DNA of 20,331 bases from a virus. How positions within the stretch are numbered: position 1 is the first letter of the stretch; every line of letters starts with the position of its first letter. This document shows positions 13,465-20,331 of the stretch, piece after piece. The stretch is taken from positions 1 to 20,331 of IMG/VR virus record IMGVR_UViG_3300013372_000240; one strand, given 5' to 3'. Both the position numbers and the translations under genes were made by a program. The notes under the pieces are model-generated. The model worked only from the letters and a program-made list of their open reading frames with translations. It was not told the DNA's origin and made no database searches.

Positions 13465-16400
13465 ATGGCACAACAAAATATTGATTTTGGTTCTTTCCCA
13501 AATGATCCGGGGGCGGATGCGATAAGAACCGCTTTCGAAAAAGTACAACAAAATTTTACAGACTTATATACAACTACTATTTCGTCAGGTGTAACACAAG
13601 TTATTACAGGTCCTGGCCTTGGACAAAATAGACAGACCGGTACTATAACGATATCTGCAAACATTCCCAATATTTCGATACAGACAAGTACGAACTTACG
13701 TATTGGAGTAGGGGTAGCATCGGGTAATACTGCTACTATTAGTAGTTGGGCTACACCGTTTGTAATAGATTTATCAAGTAATATAGCAACAGCAAATGCA
13801 ACAATTGGTAATATAACAGTTGCTAATTTAAACGTAACAAATCGTGTCACATCAAGTTTAGTTCCCAGTATAGATGTAACATATAATTTAGGTAGTCCAA
13901 CAAGACGTTGGAAAGATTTGTATCTAAGTGGAAACACAATTGATCTGGGCGGTTCATTAATTTCTGCAACAGGTGGTGTTGTAAGTGTGCCGTCATTGAC
14001 AGCAATAACAGCAATAACTTCACCAAGTGTAATTGCAACTAGCGTGGTGACTCCTACTATTACTATTGGTAATTTAAACATAACCAATAATGGTTACAAT
14101 ATTATAATGCCAGCACTACAAGTTGGTAATACTGTTTTAAATCCTAGTGGTCTTACTGTAAGTGGAAACGTAAATGCAGGTAATGTATCTGCCGGCTTTA
14201 TTCAAGGAGAACTAACTACATCAAGTCAACCGGGTATTACAACTGTTGGTATATTAGAAGGATTAACTGTCACTGGTGACATGACTACTGGTAATATGAT
14301 TATTACTGGTAGTACTACAGTGGACGGTAATGTCTCTGTCACTGGTGCATTTAGTGCTCCTACTATTACCGGTAACGTTATTATCCCAGCCGGCTCATCA
14401 TTACAAGCTCCGGGTTCAACCGGACAGATTACATTTAATGATGGTGGTAACTCTGCGGCGGTTCCCGGATTAACTTTTGATAAGACTAGTAATCTATTAA
14501 GTATTTCAGGTAATGTATCAGGTGGAAACTTAGTATCAACCGGTGCATTAAGTTTAACTAAAGATGCAAACATCGGCGGTAACGTTAAATCAGCTAATTT
14601 ATTAACAGGTCGTGTTGAAGCGACCAGTATCATATCATCCGGTGGTAGTAATGTTGTATTAGATCCTGCAGGTACAGTAAGTGCTATTGGTAATATTAGT
14701 GGTGGCAATATATCAACCACCGGAACAGTTTCAGCTAACGTAATAGGTGTCACTACATTAAATGCTAGTGGTAATGCAACTATTACAGGTAATGCAACGG
14801 TAGGCAATATATCAACCACCGGAACAGCTAGTGTTGGATTACTATCTAGCGGTAATGCAACTGTCACCGGTAATATATCAGCTGGTAATTTGTCATCTGA
14901 TGGATTTGCTAGTATTGGCGGAACAATAACTGCTGGTAATTTATCAACTGGTGGATTTGCTAGTGTTGGTAGTTTATTAACTAGCGGTACTGCTAACGTT
15001 GGATTATTAGTATCTACCGGTGGTGCCAATATAACAGGTACTGTTACAGCAGGGGCAATCAGTACTGGTAATTTATCTGCGGCTAATCTTACTACCGATG
15101 GCAATTTAACTGCTGCCAATGTTAGTGTTGGGCTTGGTACTATTGCCGCAGGAAATATTAATACAACCGGTAGACATACTACAAACGAACTTGTTGTTAG
15201 TACTAATGCTAATATTCAAGGTACACATCGTGCATTGATAGGATTTACTACAGGGACTCATACTGCTGGTAATTTCTTTACATCAGGTGAATCAAATGTT
15301 GGTAGTCACAAAGCAGGTAGTAGTATTACTACCGGATTACATACTGCAAGCATATTACAAATTGATACTAATGCAACAATCACTGGTAACGGTAGTCTTG
15401 GTAATGCAAGTATAGTAGGATTATTAACCAGTCTTAATGCAAATATTACCGGAACACACTCTGCAACTACTACAGTAACTAGAGGTACTCATACCGCAAA
15501 TACATTAACGGTTAACACAAATGCTACCATCACCGGTAATAGTAGTCACGGTAATATAAACGTTCTTGGGTTACATACTACCGTAGACGCAAACGTAACC
15601 GGATTACATAAAGCCGCAACAAGCGAAACAGTAGGTACACATACTGCACGTGATTTAAAAATTAACGCTGATGCTGAAATTACTGGTAATAGTACTCACG
15701 GTAATGCAAGTGTCATAGGTACATTAACTACTAATGATGCCAATGTTACGGGAACTCACTCCTCAACTACTACTATAACTAGAGGTACGCATACCGCAAA
15801 TACATTAAGTATTAATTTAAATGCATCAGTGGCCGGCACACACACTGTAGGGACTGCAGGTGCTAATGTTGTAATGACTGGCGGTAATTTAACAATGACT
15901 GGCAGACATACTACTACCAATGCAAACGTAACCGGCATACATTTTGTAGGTGATAGTTCTAGTAACGTTGTAATGACTGGTGGTAATTTAACAATGACCG
16001 GTCGACATACTACTAGTAATGCTAACGTCACTGGTACACATTATGTAGGTAATTCTACTGCTTATACTAGTATGAGTGCAGGTAATCTTAATATGACCGG
16101 TACACACACAGCTGGTTATATTGTTATTGACAATGATAGTGAAACTAAAGGCAAACATAAGGCATTAAACTTGCAAGTTACAAATAATGCTAACTTTGAT
16201 GCAAGTATGTTTGTTACAAATGATGCTAACGTTGGTAGTATGAAAGTCAGAGGAGATCATACTGTAAACGGTAATGTTATTTCAGATAAATTTAGCGGTA
16301 ACACTGCGACATTTGGTAGTACACCCGGGGCTGCCGGAACTAGTTTAACAGTTAACGGTGTATTGTCATTGCAAGGTAATGCAAGCATTGGTAATATTAC

Positions 16401-18054
16401 TGCTATTAATAGTGTTACTGGTGGTATTATTTCTCTTACTGGAAATGCAACCGGTACTGCACTAGTAGCGGCTGGATTAGTACGTGTGGGCGGAAAACAT
16501 TCAGTAACACAAGAAATTACAGTCGGGGTATCAGTCTCAGTATCACAAGCTACTGCAGCCGGAGGTATAATAACATTAACATTCGCAGACCAAGGTATTG
16601 CTCCTTTCTATGTTGGACAAAAAATAGTATTAAAGAGTTTTGTACCAATCGGATATAATTTAGAATATACTGTACTAACTTGTAACACAACTACAGTAAC
16701 AATGGCAGGAACAAATGGTACTATTACAACACTGGGCACGGTAGAATCAAGCGGTAATGGTTTAGTAGTTAGTGGTAATCTTGTTGGTGGCAGTATGATT
16801 CTTGCCGGTAGCCACAATGTTAGTGGTAAAATCACTGGTCAAAATGGATTGGATGTAACGTCCGGGGTAGCTAATTTCCAAGGTGGATTAAAATCATTAG
16901 ATGGTACATTTACAGGTAAAGTAGACATTAACGGGAATACATCACTGTATGCTAACGGTGATGTTGCTGGTAAAATATTTACTGCAACATTGTTTACTGG
17001 TAATGGTTCAAGTATAACTAATTTGAAGGGGGTAAATATTGATAATAGCAGTATTGATGCTACTCTTAAATTAACTAACTTAGCAACTGCTGTTTCTACA
17101 TTAAGTGTTGCAAGTGCTACTAGTTCAGGTAATATAACAACAGTTAACGGGTTACCTTCAGGTGTATATACTAATATTACTGGTGTCGGAACATTAGGTA
17201 GTTTAACATTGGGTGGTGCATTTAGCAGTAATAGTACTGTTACTGCTACTAGCTTTAGTGGTGATGGTGCAAGTTTATCTAACGTAGTTGCAAAAAGTGT
17301 CGCAGCCGCAAATATTACCGGACAATCTGGTATGTGGAAATCATCACTTCGCCCAGGCGCAACACGATTATATCGTTCCGAGGATAATAGCAATTATAAT
17401 TTACAAAATTATTGGACAGGTACACATTGGTTCTTGCGTGGATATCAAGGTGATGTAGATGCTACATCAACTACAACTATACATGCTGAGGTGAGAGTAG
17501 GTTATGCTGACAGTGCAGGTAGTGCGGGTAGTGCGGGTAGTGTACCGTGGACTGGTGTGACAGGTAAACCTACTTCTTTAAGTTCATTTACGAATGAGCC
17601 AGGATATTTAACAACACAGTATACTCCACCACAAGCAATTGGCACCGGTGCTAGTGTTCAATTTAGTTCTTTGGGCATTGGTACCGCACCCGTGTCAGCC
17701 GGACAAATTCATGCTACTAACAATATTACTGCGTATTATTCTGATGACAGATTAAAAACTAAACTTGGTAATATTGAAAATGCACTAGATAAGATTGATG
17801 AACTAAGTGGTTTCTATTATGAAGAAAATGAATTAGCAGAGTCATTAGGGTATACTAAACATCGTCAAGTTGGTGTGTCCGCACAACAAGTTCAAACACA
17901 ACTTCCTGATTGTGACATAGTTGTACCCGCACCAATTGACAATAAATACTGGACTGTACATTATGAAAGATTAATTCCATTATTAATTGAAGGTATCAAA
18001 GAACTACGTGCAGAAGTTAAAGAAATAAAAAATACATTGGAAGGTAAAAAATGA
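13465..18054 (+). CDS. Repeat-built tail fibre with C-terminal S74 intramolecular chaperone
   Basis: A 1,529-residue adhesin likely to form a trimeric fibre for host recognition. The N-terminus (FPNDPGADAIRTAFEKVQQN, about 11-30) is a T4-like attachment motif, followed by an LGSPTRRWKDLYLSGNTIDL element (about 141-160). Residues from about 250 to 950 are built from 11-residue beta repeats; from 569 to 932 many units carry G-x-H. A Thr/Gly/Ala-rich shaft follows, with a GSAGSAGS stretch and a WTGVTGKP motif near the end. The C-terminus has the Peptidase_S74 signature SDDRLKT, with cleavage expected between Y1425 and S1426, which would release a 104-residue chaperone ending in a coiled coil. 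Its own late promoter and an upstream terminator isolate the gene. The last four bases overlap the endolysin start. Fibre identity is firm; receptor unknown. Confidence 0.92.
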   Translation: MAQQNIDFGSFPNDPGADAIRTAFEKVQQNFTDLYTTTISSGVTQVITGPGLGQNRQTGTITISANIPNISIQTSTNLRIGVGVASGNTATISSWATPFVIDLSSNIATANATIGNITVANLNVTNRVTSSLVPSIDVTYNLGSPTRRWKDLYLSGNTIDLGGSLISATGGVVSVPSLTAITAITSPSVIATSVVTPTITIGNLNITNNGYNIIMPALQVGNTVLNPSGLTVSGNVNAGNVSAGFIQGELTTSSQPGITTVGILEGLTVTGDMTTGNMIITGSTTVDGNVSVTGAFSAPTITGNVIIPAGSSLQAPGSTGQITFNDGGNSAAVPGLTFDKTSNLLSISGNVSGGNLVSTGALSLTKDANIGGNVKSANLLTGRVEATSIISSGGSNVVLDPAGTVSAIGNISGGNISTTGTVSANVIGVTTLNASGNATITGNATVGNISTTGTASVGLLSSGNATVTGNISAGNLSSDGFASIGGTITAGNLSTGGFASVGSLLTSGTANVGLLVSTGGANITGTVTAGAISTGNLSAANLTTDGNLTAANVSVGLGTIAAGNINTTGRHTTNELVVSTNANIQGTHRALIGFTTGTHTAGNFFTSGESNVGSHKAGSSITTGLHTASILQIDTNATITGNGSLGNASIVGLLTSLNANITGTHSATTTVTRGTHTANTLTVNTNATITGNSSHGNINVLGLHTTVDANVTGLHKAATSETVGTHTARDLKINADAEITGNSTHGNASVIGTLTTNDANVTGTHSSTTTITRGTHTANTLSINLNASVAGTHTVGTAGANVVMTGGNLTMTGRHTTTNANVTGIHFVGDSSSNVVMTGGNLTMTGRHTTSNANVTGTHYVGNSTAYTSMSAGNLNMTGTHTAGYIVIDNDSETKGKHKALNLQVTNNANFDASMFVTNDANVGSMKVRGDHTVNGNVISDKFSGNTATFGSTPGAAGTSLTVNGVLSLQGNASIGNITAINSVTGGIISLTGNATGTALVAAGLVRVGGKHSVTQEITVGVSVSVSQATAAGGIITLTFADQGIAPFYVGQKIVLKSFVPIGYNLEYTVLTCNTTTVTMAGTNGTITTLGTVESSGNGLVVSGNLVGGSMILAGSHNVSGKITGQNGLDVTSGVANFQGGLKSLDGTFTGKVDINGNTSLYANGDVAGKIFTATLFTGNGSSITNLKGVNIDNSSIDATLKLTNLATAVSTLSVASATSSGNITTVNGLPSGVYTNITGVGTLGSLTLGGAFSSNSTVTATSFSGDGASLSNVVAKSVAAANITGQSGMWKSSLRPGATRLYRSEDNSNYNLQNYWTGTHWFLRGYQGDVDATSTTTIHAEVRVGYADSAGSAGSAGSVPWTGVTGKPTSLSSFTNEPGYLTTQYTPPQAIGTGASVQFSSLGIGTAPVSAGQIHATNNITAYYSDDRLKTKLGNIENALDKIDELSGFYYEENELAESLGYTKHRQVGVSAQQVQTQLPDCDIVVPAPIDNKYWTVHYERLIPLLIEGIKELRAEVKEIKNTLEGKK
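15367..15816 (+). repeat. Three tandem 150-bp repeats in the fibre gene
   Basis: Units start at 15367, 15517 and 15667, each encoding 50 residues (one six-residue spacer plus four eleven-residue units), residues 635-784. Near-identical DNA occurs at equal places in the first and third unit, for example the stretches at 15481 and 15781, which differ at one base over about 28. A partial fourth spacer begins at 15817. Confidence 0.9.
15865..16161 (+). repeat. Three tandem 99-bp repeats in the fibre gene
   Basis: Starts at 15865, 15964 and 16063 are exactly 99 bases apart, encoding 33 residues (three eleven-residue units). The first two are close copies (both read NVVMTGGNLTMTGRHTT and on); the third is diverged (SAGNLNMTGTHTAG). 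Confidence 0.85.
17512..17538 (+). repeat. Nine-base microrepeat, three copies, in the fibre gene
   Basis: AGTGCAGGT followed by two copies of AGTGCGGGT, encoding a Ser-Ala-Gly triplet repeat before the WTGVTGKP motif. The copies keep the reading frame and may form a flexible hinge. Confidence 0.8.
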
Positions 18055-18674
18055 TAACAGTAGAATTATTACAAAAATTGTGCCCAAAGACTAAAAAGTC
18101 AGTACTTGAATTATATGCAATACCATTGCATGAGGTAGCAGAATATTATGATATGTATGATAACATGCATCGTGCGGCTGCATTCGTTGCACAAACTGCA
18201 CATGAGTCAGGTGGTTTTAATTTCGTTAAAGAAAATTTAAACTACAGTGCTAAGGGTTTGATGGGTACTTTCAAAAAATATTTCCCCACAGAAGAATTCG
18301 CAAAACAATATGAACGTAAGCCTGAAAAAATTGCTAATCGTGTATATGCCAATCGTATGAGTAACGGTGATGAGGCCTCAGGTGATGGTTATCGTTTCTG
18401 TGGACGAGGGTTAATACAACTAACCGGTCGTGCTAATTATACTAAATTTGCAGAAGATCTGGGTATCAGTATTGAGGAAACAGTCGAATATCTAGAAACT
18501 CCCGCAGGTGCAGTATCTAGTGCAGGTTGGTTCTGGGATAATAACAATTTAAATAGCATCTGCGATAAAGATGATTTTGTTTTGTTAACTAAACGCATTA
18601 ACGGCGGTACAATTGGTTTAGAAGATAGAAAACATCATTACCATATAGCGTTAGATTTACTAGAAGGACATTAA
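18051..18674 (+). CDS. Endolysin, glycoside hydrolase family 19
   Basis: Peptidoglycan-degrading lysis enzyme (chitinase-like muramidase) acting in the periplasm at the end of infection. Diagnostic GH19 elements: TAHESGGF with the catalytic acid E52, a second candidate Glu at 61, FCGRGLIQLTGRANY (117-131), a GWFWDNNNL segment (159-167) and INGGTIGLEDR (183-193). Length 207 is that of single-domain phage endolysins. No signal peptide or transmembrane anchor is present, so export depends on a holin not identified with certainty here (the 73-residue protein at 10461 is one candidate). The SD-like GGAAGG (18039-18044) lies within the fibre gene and the start overlaps the fibre stop (ATGA), so fibre and lysis enzyme share a transcript. 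Confidence 0.9.
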   Translation: MITVELLQKLCPKTKKSVLELYAIPLHEVAEYYDMYDNMHRAAAFVAQTAHESGGFNFVKENLNYSAKGLMGTFKKYFPTEEFAKQYERKPEKIANRVYANRMSNGDEASGDGYRFCGRGLIQLTGRANYTKFAEDLGISIEETVEYLETPAGAVSSAGWFWDNNNLNSICDKDDFVLLTKRINGGTIGLEDRKHHYHIALDLLEGH

Positions 18675-18675
18675 T

Positions 18676-20331
18676 ATGTCAGAGCCAACATGGCATACCC
18701 CATCCGGAGATTTAGGTAAATATTCTAGTAACCAACCATTAAAAATACAATTATCTGCATTTCCTGTATCTCCTGCAACACGCATTCATTATGAAGTTGT
18801 AAGTGGGTATCTACCTGAAGGTGTTGACACCAAACCAGTACAAATTGAATTATATAGTGGTTACTTAACCGGTACTCCAAAAGTTATTGCTACCGAAACT
18901 ATATTCAACTTCACAGTAAGGGCAATAGACGAATTTAATAATATAGCCGATAGAACCTTCTATGTTACTTTAGTAGGATCCGGAGCTCCTAAATTTACTA
19001 CTAAACCCGGTAAGATATTAGATGTAGTAGATAGTATATTTTTTGACTATCAAATACAATATCATAATGATATTCCTGAACTTGAAACAGTAATATCATT
19101 AGCAGCCGGATCATTGCCCCCGGGCCTACAGCTATTGTCAACTGGTAGAATATTGGGTTACCCTAGAGCACCTTTATTATTCGATGGCAGTCCCACTACT
19201 AGAACGTATACATTCACGTTGCAATTATTCAATTCATTGGGAATTGATAATGTAACATACTCTATTGGGGTAAAAAATCACAGATTAAATAATCCACCCA
19301 ACTCTAGAAATCCGGCAATATTAAATTCAACCCCGTTAGTATATCCAATATCAAAAACAGATAGTTACTATAATTATTATTTACCACCCAATGGCATGTT
19401 ACCAGATTTCACAACAGGTGATTTCTTTTCATTTAAAGTAATAGGGCATGATTTTGATAATAATCAAATAACGTACAAGTACTTAAAACTTCCACCTGGT
19501 TTAACCGGAGATGTAACTACAGGATGGATAACAGGTACGCCAACACTGCCAGCAGCCGGTTTAGTAAATTATGAATTTAGTGTAGTAGTACAAAAAGCCA
19601 CTAACGAATTTATTAATAGCGGGATACACACTTTTAAACTCACTGTTATAAATCAAGTTGCCAGAGACATTCAATGGGTTAGTTCAAGTGACTTAGGATC
19701 TATCAATAACGGTGCTATAAGTCAGTTATACGTGCAAGCCTCATCTAACTATACGTTAAAATATAAAATAGAATATGGTAGTCTACCGTTACATTTAGAA
19801 TTATTAGACACCGGTGAATTAGTAGGTAGAATAGCAGAACAACCTACAACAAAGTTATTATCAGCTGGATCATCAACTAATTATAAATTTGCAATTACTG
19901 CATATAGTTCTCAGTACCCGTTGCTTAGATCAACCAAAGAATTCTTATTGAGTGTTTATCAAAAATATCCTATACCTTTAGAAAACATCTATATAAAGGC
20001 TTCAAGTAATATAGCCGGAAAAAGATTAATAAAATCGTTATTAACAGATGAAACTGTAATACCCTCACCAGTTTTATATAGACCGAATGACCCTTATTTT
20101 GGCAAAGCAACTAGCGTAAATTATATTCATGCTTATGGTATGAAAGCAACAGATGTGCAAAACTATACAAATGCTATTCAACAAAGTCATTATGAACGTA
20201 AGATATTATTGGGAGATTATAAAATTGCTGTTGCAAGAGACAGTAACTCTAATATTATATATGAAGTTATATACAGTGAAATTATTGATGACCTAGTTAA
20301 TTCATATGGGGAAAGCATACCGAAAGAAATC
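18676..20331 (+). CDS. Virion protein with tandem Ig-like modules (partial at right edge)
   Basis: An open frame of 552 codons runs from ATG at 18676 through the right edge with no stop. AAGGA (18664-18668) lies seven bases before the start. Four spaced copies of the putative-Ig signature L-P-x-G/L are visible, at residues about 46, 147, 272 and 370, usually followed 10-15 residues later by a G-x-[LI]-x-G-x-P turn (SGYLTGTP, TGRILGYP, TGWITGTP; the last is degenerate). Modules are about 100-125 residues, beta-rich. After about 430 the sequence changes character (YHAYGMKATDVQNYTNAI region) and may be a different domain. Ig-like repeats are common on phage tail and head surfaces, where they bind cell carbohydrates. 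The full length, the C-terminus and the attachment site are outside the window. Confidence 0.78.
   Translation, partial: MSEPTWHTPSGDLGKYSSNQPLKIQLSAFPVSPATRIHYEVVSGYLPEGVDTKPVQIELYSGYLTGTPKVIATETIFNFTVRAIDEFNNIADRTFYVTLVGSGAPKFTTKPGKILDVVDSIFFDYQIQYHNDIPELETVISLAAGSLPPGLQLLSTGRILGYPRAPLLFDGSPTTRTYTFTLQLFNSLGIDNVTYSIGVKNHRLNNPPNSRNPAILNSTPLVYPISKTDSYYNYYLPPNGMLPDFTTGDFFSFKVIGHDFDNNQITYKYLKLPPGLTGDVTTGWITGTPTLPAAGLVNYEFSVVVQKATNEFINSGIHTFKLTVINQVARDIQWVSSSDLGSINNGAISQLYVQASSNYTLKYKIEYGSLPLHLELLDTGELVGRIAEQPTTKLLSAGSSTNYKFAITAYSSQYPLLRSTKEFLLSVYQKYPIPLENIYIKASSNIAGKRLIKSLLTDETVIPSPVLYRPNDPYFGKATSVNYIHAYGMKATDVQNYTNAIQQSHYERKILLGDYKIAVARDSNSNIIYEVIYSEIIDDLVNSYGESIPKEI

Larger units (their letters stand above)
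15169..16260 (+). repeat. Protein-level G-x-H eleven-residue repeat region within the fibre
   Basis: Residues 569-932 of the fibre fall into units of eleven residues starting with Gly, most of which have His at position three (G-T-H, G-L-H, G-R-H and similar, more than 20 occurrences). Six-residue spacers such as TNATIT break the register regularly. Earlier residues (about 440-560) keep the 11-residue rhythm without His. Confidence 0.85.

Noticed and set aside
14226-15119. Long minus-strand open frame (297 codons) opposite the fibre gene, and others at 13431-14087 and 16839-17393
   Set aside because: They mirror the Gly/Thr/Ala-rich repeats of the fibre on the other strand (Pro/Val/Leu-rich products), lack SDs and have no recognisable domain. 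The opposite frame is a certain gene.
15169-16260. CRISPR-like array because of regular repeats
   Set aside because: Repeats are in frame within one coding sequence, are direct copies of protein modules of 33 and 150/99 bases with no unique spacers, and there are no cas genes.
1-20331. tRNA genes
   Set aside because: No cloverleaf with a GTTC-type T arm and CCA-accepting stem was noticed in any intergenic gap; gaps are mostly under 100 bases and filled with promoter or hairpin signals. A tRNAscan-SE run would settle it.

Overview
This window looks like part of the late (virion morphogenesis) region of a T4-like contractile-tailed phage with an AT-rich genome. The sequence shows a T4-type tail sheath (gp18), tail tube (gp19), neck protein (gp13-like), head completion protein (gp4-like), small terminase (gp16-like) and dNMP kinase (gp1-like). 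Several proteins resemble, from memory, conserved proteins of aquatic T4-like phages (cyanophage or pelagiphage relatives). The host cannot be named from the sequence. A GH19 endolysin suggests a Gram-negative bacterium.

Layout. 1-683: the 3' end of an unidentified gene, a 60-residue unknown and a MazG-like pyrophosphohydrolase, joined by TAATG/ATGA overlaps. 727-1959: gp13-like neck protein, then a 153-residue protein with a capsid-targeting-like N-terminus. 1982-2654: a hairpin holding both a TATAAT box and a Shine-Dalgarno (SD), then the gp1-like kinase. 2640-2981: the only convincing minus-strand gene, an HNH-like zinc-binding protein. 3008-6620: a plus-strand terminator, a late-type promoter and a very large gp18. 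6622-9324: another hairpin plus late promoter, then gp19, a second tube-like protein, a small unknown and the gp4-like protein. 9325-13369: gp16, then a 199-residue head-protein candidate, a small membrane-anchored coiled coil and an 895-residue low-complexity protein. 13387-18674: a strong terminator, a late promoter, a 1,529-residue repeat-built fibre ending in a self-cleaving S74 chaperone domain, and the overlapping GH19 endolysin. 18676-20331: a protein with Ig-like modules that runs off the right edge.

The genes fit one programme: capsid maturation and packaging (gp4, gp16, internal proteins), tail assembly (gp18, gp19, second tube protein), host recognition (fibre, Ig-like protein) and lysis (endolysin). 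Transcription appears to be divided by [GAC][AC]TAAATA boxes, which resemble the T4 late promoter TATAAATA. Three of them follow terminator-like hairpins. Genes are densely packed; no stretch over about 100 bases lacks a gene or a recognisable signal. The most distinctive features are the 11-residue, His-bearing repeat lattice of the fibre, the three capsid-targeting-like N-termini, and the hairpins that hold ribosome binding sites together with promoters.
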